From an uncultured bacterium (GTDB lineage: Bacteria; Bacillota; Clostridia; Oscillospirales; Oscillospiraceae): a stretch of DNA of 5,112 nucleotides. Positions 1 to 5,112 of the stretch are shown here, piece after piece (position 1 is the stretch's first letter; each line of letters opens with the position of its first letter). The position numbers were made by a program, and so were the translations under genes. The notes beneath the pieces were generated by a model. It made no database searches and was not told the origin of the DNA. It was given only the letters and a program-made list of their open reading frames with translations. Where the stretch lies: contig CAJMLC010000138.1 of the NCBI GenBank assembly GCA_905214155.1, positions 1-5,112 of the forward strand, given 5' to 3'.

Positions 1-1290
1 TACCGGCAGGATATCCTCGGCAGCATGGCGCACGCCGCCATGCTCGGCGCGACCGGTATTCTGCCAAAGGCGGACGCCGATACCTTGATCGACGGACTGC
101 AGAGCATTCTGGACGATCTGGATTCCGGCAAGCTGCAATTCGATCCCACGTGCGAGGACATCCACATGTTCGTCGAGCAGGTTCTGACCGAACGGCTCGG
201 CGACGTGGGCAAAAAGCTGCACACCGCGCGCAGCCGGAACGATCAGGTCGCGCTCGACCTGCGGATGTATCTGCGCGAGCAGTGCGACACCATTTCCGCG
301 CAGGTAAAAACGCTGATCGAGGCGCTCACAGACCGCGCAGCGGAATATAAAACGGCCATCATGCCGGGCTATACGCATCTGCAGCGCGCCCAGCCCATCA
401 CCTTCGGCCACCACCTGATGGCCTACGCGATGATGCTCCTGCGCGACCGAAGCCGGCTGGCCGACTGCCGAAAGCGCATGAACCGCAGCCCCATCGGCTG
501 CTGCGCGCTCGCCGGAACGACCTATCCGACTGACCGCGCGATGGAAGCCGCACAGCTCGGCTTTGACGGGATCTGCATGAACTCGCTCGACGGCGTGTCC
601 GACCGCGACTTCTGTGCGGAGTTCCTGAGCACGCTGTCCATCCTGATGATGCACCTGTCGCGCCTTTCGGAGGAGCTGATCCTCTGGACGAGCTGGGAAT
701 TCGGCTTTGTGGAGCTGTCGGATGCCTACACGACCGGCTCTTCCATCATGCCGCAGAAAAAAAACTCCGACATGGCGGAGCTGATCCGCGGCAAGACCGG
801 CCGCGTCTACGGCGACCTCGTCGGTCTGCTGACGATGCTGAAGGGCCTCCCGATGGCCTACAACAAGGACATGCAGGAGGACAAGGAGGGCGTATTTGAT
901 GCGTGCGACACCGTGTCGATGTGCCTGCCGGTGATGACCGGGATGATCGAAACGATGACGGCCAAGCCCGAAGCGATGAAAAAGGCCGCGCAGCGCGGCT
1001 TCATCAACGCAACAGACCTCGCCGACTATCTCGTGCGAAAGGGACTCCCCTTCCGAAGCGCGTATAAAATTTCCGGCGCCATCGTCGGCGACTGCGTCAA
1101 GTCCGGCGCGGTGCTCGAGGAACTGCCGCTCGAAACCTATCAACAATACAGCGATCTGTTCGATCCCGACGTCTACGAGGCCGTCGACCTGACGGCGTGC
1201 GTGGAAAAGCGCACGAGCGCGGGCGGCCCGGCGAAGGTTCAGGAACAGATCGACTACGTGACAGCGTGTCTTGCGAAAGGAGACTTTTAA
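1..1290 (+). CDS. argH: argininosuccinate lyase, 5'-truncated by window edge
   Basis: ArgH splits argininosuccinate into arginine and fumarate, the last step of arginine synthesis in the cytoplasm. The reading frame is open from base 1 and the fragment has 429 residues. It begins YRQDILGS, which aligns with residue ~30 of the E. coli enzyme, so about 29 N-terminal residues lie outside the window; the ATG at 25 is internal, not the start. Family marks, numbered from the fragment, are HTARSRNDQ (74-82), PGYTHLQRAQP (122-132, with the catalytic-region His at 126) and the fumarase/aspartase superfamily signature GSSIMPQKKN (246-255, with the flexible-loop serines 247-248). Further C-terminal are YNKDMQEDKEG and ATDLADYLVRKG. 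The signature is followed by Ser where E. coli has Pro (KKNSD against KKNPD). No frameshift or lost catalytic residue is visible. The stop is 2 nt from the next gene, whose ribosome binding site lies inside argH's last codons. Identity is very secure. Confidence 0.97.
   Translation, partial: YRQDILGSMAHAAMLGATGILPKADADTLIDGLQSILDDLDSGKLQFDPTCEDIHMFVEQVLTERLGDVGKKLHTARSRNDQVALDLRMYLREQCDTISAQVKTLIEALTDRAAEYKTAIMPGYTHLQRAQPITFGHHLMAYAMMLLRDRSRLADCRKRMNRSPIGCCALAGTTYPTDRAMEAAQLGFDGICMNSLDGVSDRDFCAEFLSTLSILMMHLSRLSEELILWTSWEFGFVELSDAYTTGSSIMPQKKNSDMAELIRGKTGRVYGDLVGLLTMLKGLPMAYNKDMQEDKEGVFDACDTVSMCLPVMTGMIETMTAKPEAMKKAAQRGFINATDLADYLVRKGLPFRSAYKISGAIVGDCVKSGAVLEELPLETYQQYSDLFDPDVYEAVDLTACVEKRTSAGGPAKVQEQIDYVTACLAKGDF
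1276..1283 (+). promoter_or_regulatory. ribosome binding site for the binding-protein gene, inside argH
   Basis: AAAGGAGA lies within the last codons of argH, 9-10 nt before the ATG at 1293. It settles the start of the binding protein at 1293 rather than at 1197, because the 32 extra upstream codons would only re-read the end of argH in another frame. Ribosomes finishing argH stop 2 nt before this ATG, which favours translational coupling (inference). Confidence 0.85.
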
Positions 1291-1292
1291 CG

Positions 1293-2084
1293 ATGAAAAA
1301 GATGATTGCATTGCTGCTTGCAGCGCTTATGATCTGCGCGATGTTCACCGGCTGCGGCGAAAAGGGCACGACGCTCAAGAGCGTCCAGAAGGCCGGAAAG
1401 CTCACCATCGCGACCAGCCCCGATTTCCCCCCGTTTGAATCCCTCGGCGACAACAACGAGGTCGTCGGCATTGAGATCGACGTCCTGAATCTCATCTGCG
1501 AGCAGCTCGGCGTGACGCCCGAGATCAACCAGATGGATTTCGACTCCGTCCTCCCCGGCGTACAGGCCGGCAAGTTTGACGTCGGCGTGTCCGGCATCTC
1601 CGTGACCGAAAAGCGCCAGAAGAACGTCCTGTTCACCGATCCCTACTGCCTCGCGGCGCAGGCCATCGTCGTGACTGAGGGCAGCTCCATCACCTGCAAG
1701 GCCGACCTTGAGGGCAAGAAAGTCTCTGTCCAGACCGGCACGACCGCCGAGAGCTTCTGCATGGACAATGGCTACGACGTCAGTTCCTTCGCGGCCAACA
1801 GCGACGCGCAGACCGCGCTGACCAGCGGCAAGGTCGACGCTTGGGTCATCGACGACCTGACGGCGGCCGACATGGTCAAGGTCTACAACGCGGCGGGCGG
1901 CGACCAGCTCGTCATCCTGGGCGAGGCCATGACCACCGAGCCCTACGCCTTCGCCTTTGCCTTCGGCAGCGAGGACCTCGTCGCCGAGATCAACACGATC
2001 CTGAACGGCCTCGTGGCCGACGGCACGATCGCTTCCATCTTCGAAAAGTACGAGGCGCCCTATACGTCCCCCACAAATTCGTAA
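1293..2084 (+). CDS. polar amino acid ABC transporter, substrate-binding lipoprotein
   Basis: This is an extracytoplasmic binding protein of the SBP_bac_3 family (type II fold) that captures a polar amino acid and delivers it to the permease. From the ATG at 1293 it has 263 residues, normal for the family. Residues 1-20 form a lipoprotein signal peptide (MKK, a hydrophobic core, then FTGC) with Cys21 as the predicted lipidated, membrane-anchoring residue. The first lobe starts at KLTIATSPDFPPFES (36-50), followed by VGIEIDV (58-64). FDVGVSGISVTEKR ends at Arg108, the position that in family structures binds the ligand's alpha-carboxylate. VQTGTTAE (146-153) and DAWVIDD (182-188) are the usual second-lobe contacts, where an Asp binds the alpha-amino group. 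These residues show an amino acid ligand but not which one. Arginine, ornithine or citrulline is inferred from the position between argH and argF; cystine, glutamine or histidine cannot be excluded. Confidence 0.93.
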   Translation: MKKMIALLLAALMICAMFTGCGEKGTTLKSVQKAGKLTIATSPDFPPFESLGDNNEVVGIEIDVLNLICEQLGVTPEINQMDFDSVLPGVQAGKFDVGVSGISVTEKRQKNVLFTDPYCLAAQAIVVTEGSSITCKADLEGKKVSVQTGTTAESFCMDNGYDVSSFAANSDAQTALTSGKVDAWVIDDLTAADMVKVYNAAGGDQLVILGEAMTTEPYAFAFAFGSEDLVAEINTILNGLVADGTIASIFEKYEAPYTSPTNS

Positions 2085-2100
2085 TCACCTGAAATACCGT

Positions 2101-2129
2101 CAGGGTCAGGAGCTTCGCTTCTGGCCCTG
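2101..2129 (+). other. intercistronic RNA hairpin between binding protein and permease
   Basis: Arms 2101-2113 (CAGGGTCAGGAGC) and 2117-2129 (GCTTCTGGCCCTG) form 13 continuous pairs, two of them G-U, around a TTC loop. The hairpin fills much of the 68-nt gap between the stop at 2084 and the start at 2153. No T-run follows; the next bases are ACCTGAGAGAGGAGG, which includes the permease ribosome binding site, so it is not a standard intrinsic terminator. The 6-mer ACCTGA occurs on both sides (2087-2092 and 2131-2136). A likely role is protection of the upstream mRNA from 3' exonucleases, or partial termination, so that more binding protein than permease is made. That role is inferred from similar arrangements in other importer operons. 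Confidence 0.7.
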
Positions 2130-2152
2130 TACCTGAGAGAGGAGGCGTCCCG

Positions 2153-2851
2153 ATGGGATTTTTCAGCACTTGGCTGCAAAAGCTGCACGAGACGTTCATT
2201 GAAACGCAATATTGGAAGCTGATGCTGGAGGGCTTCGGCAACACCATCGTCATCACGCTCGGCGCACTGCTCATCGGCGTGCTCATCGGCACGCTGATTG
2301 CCGTCATCAAATACTGCGCCGAGGGGACGAAAGCGCTGAAGCCGCTCGCGTGGATCTGTGACCTCTATGTCACGGTCATCCGCGGCGTGCCGGTCGTCGT
2401 GCTGCTGCTGATTTTCTACTTCATCATTATGACCAGCGCCGAGGGCATCACGGTCGGCATCCTGACGTTCGGCATCAACTCCGGCGCGTATATGGCAGAG
2501 CTGATTCGCGGCGGCATCAACTCGGTTGACCGCGGCCAGATGGAGGCCGGGCGGAGCCTCGGCATGTCGAAGCTGCAGGCCATGCGCAAGATCATCTTCC
2601 CGCAGGCGCTGCGCTACATCCTGCCGGCCATCGGCAACGAGCTGATCGCCCTGCTGAAGGAGACTGCCGTCGCGGGCTATGTCGCCGTCGTCGACCTGAC
2701 CCGCGCGGGCAATCTCGTCCGGAACAACACCTACGACGCGGTCAATCCCCTGCTCATCGTCGCGGCGACGTATCTGATCCTCGTCGTGGCGCTGACGAAG
2801 CTGCTGTGGGTCTTTGAAAGGAGGCTGTCGAACCGTGATCACCGTAAGTAA
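2153..2851 (+). CDS. polar amino acid ABC transporter, permease
   Basis: This is the inner-membrane channel subunit of the importer, of the His/Glu/Gln/Arg/opine permease family. It has 232 residues, typical of HisQ/HisM/GlnP-type subunits. About five membrane segments can be read: roughly 29-52, 78-94, 98-113, 155-180 and 197-220. The EAA coupling loop that docks on the ATPase is at 131-150, with key residues EAGRSLG, nine residues, then I-x-FP. Before it is the family motif GAYMAELIRGGI (111-122). The start is supported by AGAGGAGG at 2138-2145, 7 nt upstream. There is only one permease gene, so the channel is probably a homodimer, unlike HisQ-HisM. The last 17 nt overlap the ATPase gene in another frame. 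The sequence does not show which amino acid is carried. Confidence 0.94.
   Translation: MGFFSTWLQKLHETFIETQYWKLMLEGFGNTIVITLGALLIGVLIGTLIAVIKYCAEGTKALKPLAWICDLYVTVIRGVPVVVLLLIFYFIIMTSAEGITVGILTFGINSGAYMAELIRGGINSVDRGQMEAGRSLGMSKLQAMRKIIFPQALRYILPAIGNELIALLKETAVAGYVAVVDLTRAGNLVRNNTYDAVNPLLIVAATYLILVVALTKLLWVFERRLSNRDHRK
2817..2824 (+). promoter_or_regulatory. ribosome binding site that fixes a GTG start for the ATPase
   Basis: AAAGGAGG is a near-perfect Shine-Dalgarno sequence inside the permease gene, 10 nt before the GTG at 2835. A frame opening at the TTG at 2814 would translate this site as Lys-Gly-Gly, so it is not the real start. The protein beginning at GTG reads MITVSNLCKSFGG, a normal N-terminus for this ATPase family. 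Confidence 0.85.
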
Positions 2852-3557
2852 TCTCTGCAAATCGTTTGGCGGCCTCGAGGTGCTCAAGGGCGTGAACGTC
2901 GAGATCGACAAGGGCGACGTGATATGCGTCATCGGGCCGTCCGGCTCCGGCAAGTCGACGTTTCTGCGCTGTCTGAACCTGCTGGAAACACCGACGTCCG
3001 GCAGCATCCTGTTTGAGGGCGACGAGCTGACCGACAAAAAGATCGACCTGAACAAACACCGGCAGAAGATGGGCATGGTCTTCCAGCAGTTCAATCTGTT
3101 CCCGCACATGACCGTGCTCGACAACCTGACCTGCGCACCCATCATGCTCAAAAAGACACCGAAGGCCGAGGCCGAGAAAAAAGCGATGGAGCTGCTGGCC
3201 CGCGTGGGGCTCGCCGACCGGGCGGATGCGTGGCCCAATCAGCTCTCCGGCGGGCAGAAGCAGCGCGTCGCCATCGTGCGCGCGCTCTGCATGGAACCGG
3301 ACGTGATGCTTTTCGACGAGCCGACGTCCGCGCTCGACCCCGAGATGGTCGGTGAAGTGCTCGATGTCATGAAGGAGCTGGCGAAAAGCGGCATGACGAT
3401 GGTCGTCGTGACGCACGAAATGGGATTCGCCCGCGAGGTCGCCAGCCAGGTGCTGTTCCTGGACGACGGCGTGATCGCCGAGGAAGGGACGCCCGATGAA
3501 ATTTTCGGCGCGCCGAAGTGCGAACGGCTGCAATCGTTCCTTGCCAAAGTGCTGTAA
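2835..3557 (+). CDS. polar amino acid ABC transporter, ATP-binding protein
   Basis: This is the cytoplasmic ATPase of the importer, in the HisP/GlnQ/ArtP family. From the GTG at 2835 it has 240 residues, the usual size. All nucleotide-binding motifs are intact: Walker A GPSGSGKST (34-42), Q-loop in VFQQFNLFPH (Gln84), ABC signature LSGGQ (137-141), Walker B VMLFDEP (157-163, catalytic Glu162), D-loop SALD (165-168) and H-loop His194 in VVTHEMGFA. The phrases FNLFPHMTVLDN and THEMGFAREV are characteristic of polar amino acid importers. Two copies should pair with two copies of the permease. The start overlaps the permease by 17 nt, which suggests coupled translation and balanced amounts of the two proteins. 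The stop is 14 nt before argF. The family is certain; the substrate is inferred from context only. Confidence 0.96.
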   Translation: MITVSNLCKSFGGLEVLKGVNVEIDKGDVICVIGPSGSGKSTFLRCLNLLETPTSGSILFEGDELTDKKIDLNKHRQKMGMVFQQFNLFPHMTVLDNLTCAPIMLKKTPKAEAEKKAMELLARVGLADRADAWPNQLSGGQKQRVAIVRALCMEPDVMLFDEPTSALDPEMVGEVLDVMKELAKSGMTMVVVTHEMGFAREVASQVLFLDDGVIAEEGTPDEIFGAPKCERLQSFLAKVL

Positions 3558-3571
3558 TTTAGGAGGACGCT

Positions 3572-4570
3572 ATGAATCCGTTTTATCAAAAGAATTTTCT
3601 GAAGCTGCTGGATTTCACCCCGGCAGAGATTTCCGAGCTGCTTGCGCTGGCAGCAAAGCTGAAAGCCGAGAAAAAGGCCGGCACGCCGCACAAGCTCTGC
3701 ACCGGCAAAAATGTCGCGCTGATCTTTGAGAAGACCTCCACGCGGACGCGCTGCGCGTTCGAGGTGGCCGCAGCCGACCTCGGCATGCATCCGGTCTACC
3801 TCGATCCCTCCGGCTCGCAGATCGGCAAAAAGGAATCCATCGCCGACACGGCCCGCGTCCTCGGCCGGATGTTCGACGGCATTGAATACCGCGGCTTTGG
3901 GCAGGAGATCGTGGAGGATCTCGCGAAATACGCGGGCGTCCCGGTCTGGAACGGGCTGACAAATGAGTTCCATCCGACGCAGATCCTGGCCGATTTCCTG
4001 ACGATCCAGGAGCATTTTGGCGAGCTGAAGGGCAAAAAGCTGGTCTATATGGGCGATGCGCGCTACAACATGGGCAACTCGCTGATGGTCGGCTGCGCGA
4101 AGATGGGCATGCATTTTGTCGCCTGCGCGCCGGAAGCCTACTTCCCGGACAAAGCTCTGATTGCGACCTGCCAGAAGATCGCCGCCGAGACCGGCGCAAC
4201 GCTCGAGTTCAACTCCGACGTTGCCTCCGCCGTTCAGGGCGCGCACGTCATCTATACCGATGTCTGGGTGTCGATGGGTGAGCCGGACGAGGTCTGGCAG
4301 CAGCGCATCGACGACCTTCTCCCCTATCAGGTCAATTCCAAGGCGATGGCGCTGGCCGGAGCGCAGTGCAAGTTCATGCACTGCCTGCCCGCGTTCCACG
4401 ACCTCGGCACCGGCATCGGCCAGAAGATCCACGAAAAGTATGGCCTCGAGGCCATGGAGGTGACCGACGAGGTCTTTGAAAGCGACGCCTCCATCGTCTT
4501 CGACGAGGCCGAGAACCGCATGCACACCATCAAGGCCATCATGGCCGCGACGCTCTGCAAGGAACTCTGA
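3572..4570 (+). CDS. argF: ornithine carbamoyltransferase
   Basis: The enzyme joins ornithine and carbamoyl phosphate to give citrulline in the cytoplasm. It has 332 residues; AGGAGG at 3561-3566 precedes the ATG by 5 nt. The carbamoyl phosphate site is present as STRTR (56-60), FHPTQ (133-137) and Arg107 in YRGFGQE. The ornithine site is present as DVWVSMGE (230-237, the SMG loop), HCLP (270-273, catalytic Cys271) and ENRMHT (Arg316). Wording throughout (FEKTSTRTRCAFEVAA, PSGSQIGKKES, DVWVSMGE) follows E. coli ArgF/ArgI and catabolic ArcB rather than B. subtilis ArgF, which has YHPCQ and DVFTSMG. Motifs alone do not separate biosynthetic from catabolic forms. Sharing an operon with argH, with no arginine deiminase (arcA) or carbamate kinase (arcC) in view, favours biosynthesis and the name argF. 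It is the last gene before the terminator. Confidence 0.96.
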   Translation: MNPFYQKNFLKLLDFTPAEISELLALAAKLKAEKKAGTPHKLCTGKNVALIFEKTSTRTRCAFEVAAADLGMHPVYLDPSGSQIGKKESIADTARVLGRMFDGIEYRGFGQEIVEDLAKYAGVPVWNGLTNEFHPTQILADFLTIQEHFGELKGKKLVYMGDARYNMGNSLMVGCAKMGMHFVACAPEAYFPDKALIATCQKIAAETGATLEFNSDVASAVQGAHVIYTDVWVSMGEPDEVWQQRIDDLLPYQVNSKAMALAGAQCKFMHCLPAFHDLGTGIGQKIHEKYGLEAMEVTDEVFESDASIVFDEAENRMHTIKAIMAATLCKEL

Positions 4571-4601
4571 GCAGTGAAATCCAGACACCGTAACAAAACA
4601 A

Positions 4602-4645
4602 TTTCCGGCAGGGGTGAAATGCCCCTGCCGGAAAACTTTTATCTT
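4602..4645. terminator. bidirectional intrinsic terminator between argF and the phosphatase gene
   Basis: Arms 4602-4614 (TTTCCGGCAGGGG) and 4622-4634 (CCCCTGCCGGAAA) form 13 perfect pairs around a 7-nt loop. On the + strand, AACTTTTATCTTATC follows and ends the arg operon 31 nt after the argF stop. On the - strand, the stem is followed by TTGTTTTGTTAC, T-rich enough to end the phosphatase transcript, whose stop codon is 5 nt before the stem. The + strand T-run falls inside the last codons of the opposing gene. Confidence 0.88.
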
Positions 4646-5088
4646 ATCTCTGCCAACAGCGCCTGACAGCCGGCGAGTACATCCTGCCACGTTGCCTCAA
4701 AATCGCCCGTATACCAGGGATCGGCCACGTCTCGGCTGCGGCCTGTGTGATCCAGCAGGAGCGAGAGCTTCCCATCCGGGTCGCCGCCGCAGATGCGGCG
4801 CATATTCCGGAGATTCTCGCGGTCCATGCCGATCAGAAGATCGTAGTTTTCATAGTCCTGCGCCGTCAGCTGCCGCGCCGCGTGACCCGCGCAGGCAATG
4901 CCGTGCTCCGCCAGCTTGCGCCGCGCCGGCGGATAGACCGGATTGCCGAGCTCTTCGCGGCTGGTCGCCGCCGATCCGATGTGAAATCGGTCCGCCACCC
5001 CCGCTTTGCGCACCAGATCTTTCATTATGAACTCGGCCATCGGGCTGCGGCAGATGTTGCCGTGGCACACGAAAAGTATTTTTATCAT
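4639..5088 (-). CDS. low-molecular-weight protein tyrosine phosphatase
   Basis: This is a small cytoplasmic phosphatase acting through a cysteinyl-phosphate intermediate. It has 149 complete residues. The P-loop CHGNICRS starts at residue 8, with nucleophile Cys8 and phosphate-binding Arg14. The general acid is Asp123 in DPWYTGDF (123-130), in the usual DPW/DP-Y context. Cys13 is the neighbouring P-loop cysteine that in related enzymes can form a reversible disulfide with the nucleophile. Ile12 is at the position where protein-arginine phosphatases of the YwlE type carry Thr, so the tyrosine phosphatase reading is preferred. An in-frame TAG directly before the ATG rules out a longer N-terminus, and AAGAGG lies 9 nt upstream. 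No tyrosine kinase or capsule gene is visible, so the substrate is unknown. The gene faces the arg operon and is probably independent of it. Confidence 0.94.
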   Translation of the reverse strand: MIKILFVCHGNICRSPMAEFIMKDLVRKAGVADRFHIGSAATSREELGNPVYPPARRKLAEHGIACAGHAARQLTAQDYENYDLLIGMDRENLRNMRRICGGDPDGKLSLLLDHTGRSRDVADPWYTGDFEATWQDVLAGCQALLAEIR

Positions 5089-5097
5089 CTATCTAAA

Positions 5098-5103
5098 CCT
5101 CTT
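5098..5103 (-). promoter_or_regulatory. ribosome binding site for the phosphatase gene
   Basis: On the - strand AAGAGG stands 9 nt before the ATG at 5088. It is a moderate Shine-Dalgarno match in an AT-rich leader. Only 24 bases of the upstream region are in the window, so no promoter can be judged. Confidence 0.6.
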
Positions 5104-5112
5104 GAATTTACT

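Noticed and set aside
1197..1292. A longer N-terminus for the binding protein from the start at 1197
   Set aside because: The extra 32 residues overlap the end of argH in another frame and would bury the lipoprotein signal peptide. The ATG at 1293 has a ribosome binding site and begins a proper signal sequence.
2101..2129. The intercistronic hairpin as an intrinsic terminator or riboswitch
   Set aside because: No T-run follows it, the operon continues with a good ribosome binding site, and the 68-nt gap is too short and simple for a known riboswitch fold.
2060..3238. A 392-codon open frame on the - strand opposite the permease and ATPase
   Set aside because: Its translation is low-complexity (many Asp, Arg, Gln, His) with no domain, and it is antisense to well-supported genes. 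It is a composition artefact.
3541..3576. A possible internal promoter for argF (TTGCCA with a later TATGAA)
   Set aside because: The spacing is about 24 nt, far from the usual 17, and the second element overlaps the argF start codon. The gene is close enough to the ATPase to be read from the operon.
3239..4690. A 483-codon open frame on the - strand opposite the ATPase and argF
   Set aside because: It lies entirely opposite two genes with intact family motifs. Its translation is rich in Arg, His, Ala and Gly with no recognisable domain, and it crosses the terminator. GC-rich genes commonly leave such antisense frames open.
4639..5088. The phosphatase as a protein-arginine phosphatase, tempting next to arginine genes
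   Set aside because: The P-loop reads CHGNICRS. YwlE-type arginine phosphatases have Thr where Ile12 is here. Free arginine metabolism and protein phosphoarginine are also unrelated pathways.

Overview
This window looks like ordinary chromosome from a GC-rich, low-redundancy member of the Firmicutes, most likely a gut-type Clostridia such as the Oscillospiraceae/Ruminococcaceae. That placement is inference from strong AGGAGG-type ribosome binding sites, heavy G/C at third codon positions, a lipoprotein-type solute-binding protein, and the style of the proteins. No sequence search was possible.

Layout. Bases 1-4570 hold five genes on the + strand, packed as one apparent operon: argH (argininosuccinate lyase, its 5' end cut off by the window), a three-gene polar amino acid ABC importer (lipoprotein binding protein, single permease, ATPase), and argF (ornithine carbamoyltransferase). 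Spacing is 2 nt between argH and the binding protein, 68 nt (filled by a 13-bp hairpin) before the permease, a 17-nt overlap into the ATPase, and 14 nt before argF. A strong hairpin at 4602-4634 with a T-rich tail closes the operon. Facing it on the - strand is a complete low-molecular-weight protein tyrosine phosphatase gene (4639-5088), which ends 5 nt from the hairpin. The hairpin therefore probably serves both converging transcripts.

How the genes fit together. ArgF makes citrulline from ornithine and carbamoyl phosphate, and ArgH makes arginine from argininosuccinate. The missing middle enzyme, ArgG, is not in the window; it commonly sits just upstream of argH and may lie beyond the left edge. 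The importer between the two arginine enzymes has the features of the His/Arg/Gln/Lys/ornithine family. Its position suggests that it brings in arginine or an arginine precursor such as ornithine or citrulline, so synthesis and uptake would share one transcript. The phosphatase faces the other way and is probably unrelated to arginine metabolism.

I see no mobile element, CRISPR array, RNA gene, phage or defence gene, and no previously undescribed system. The points worth a second look are the operon arrangement, the hairpin between binding protein and permease, and the subtype of the ornithine carbamoyltransferase. No stretch over 300 bases lacks a gene.
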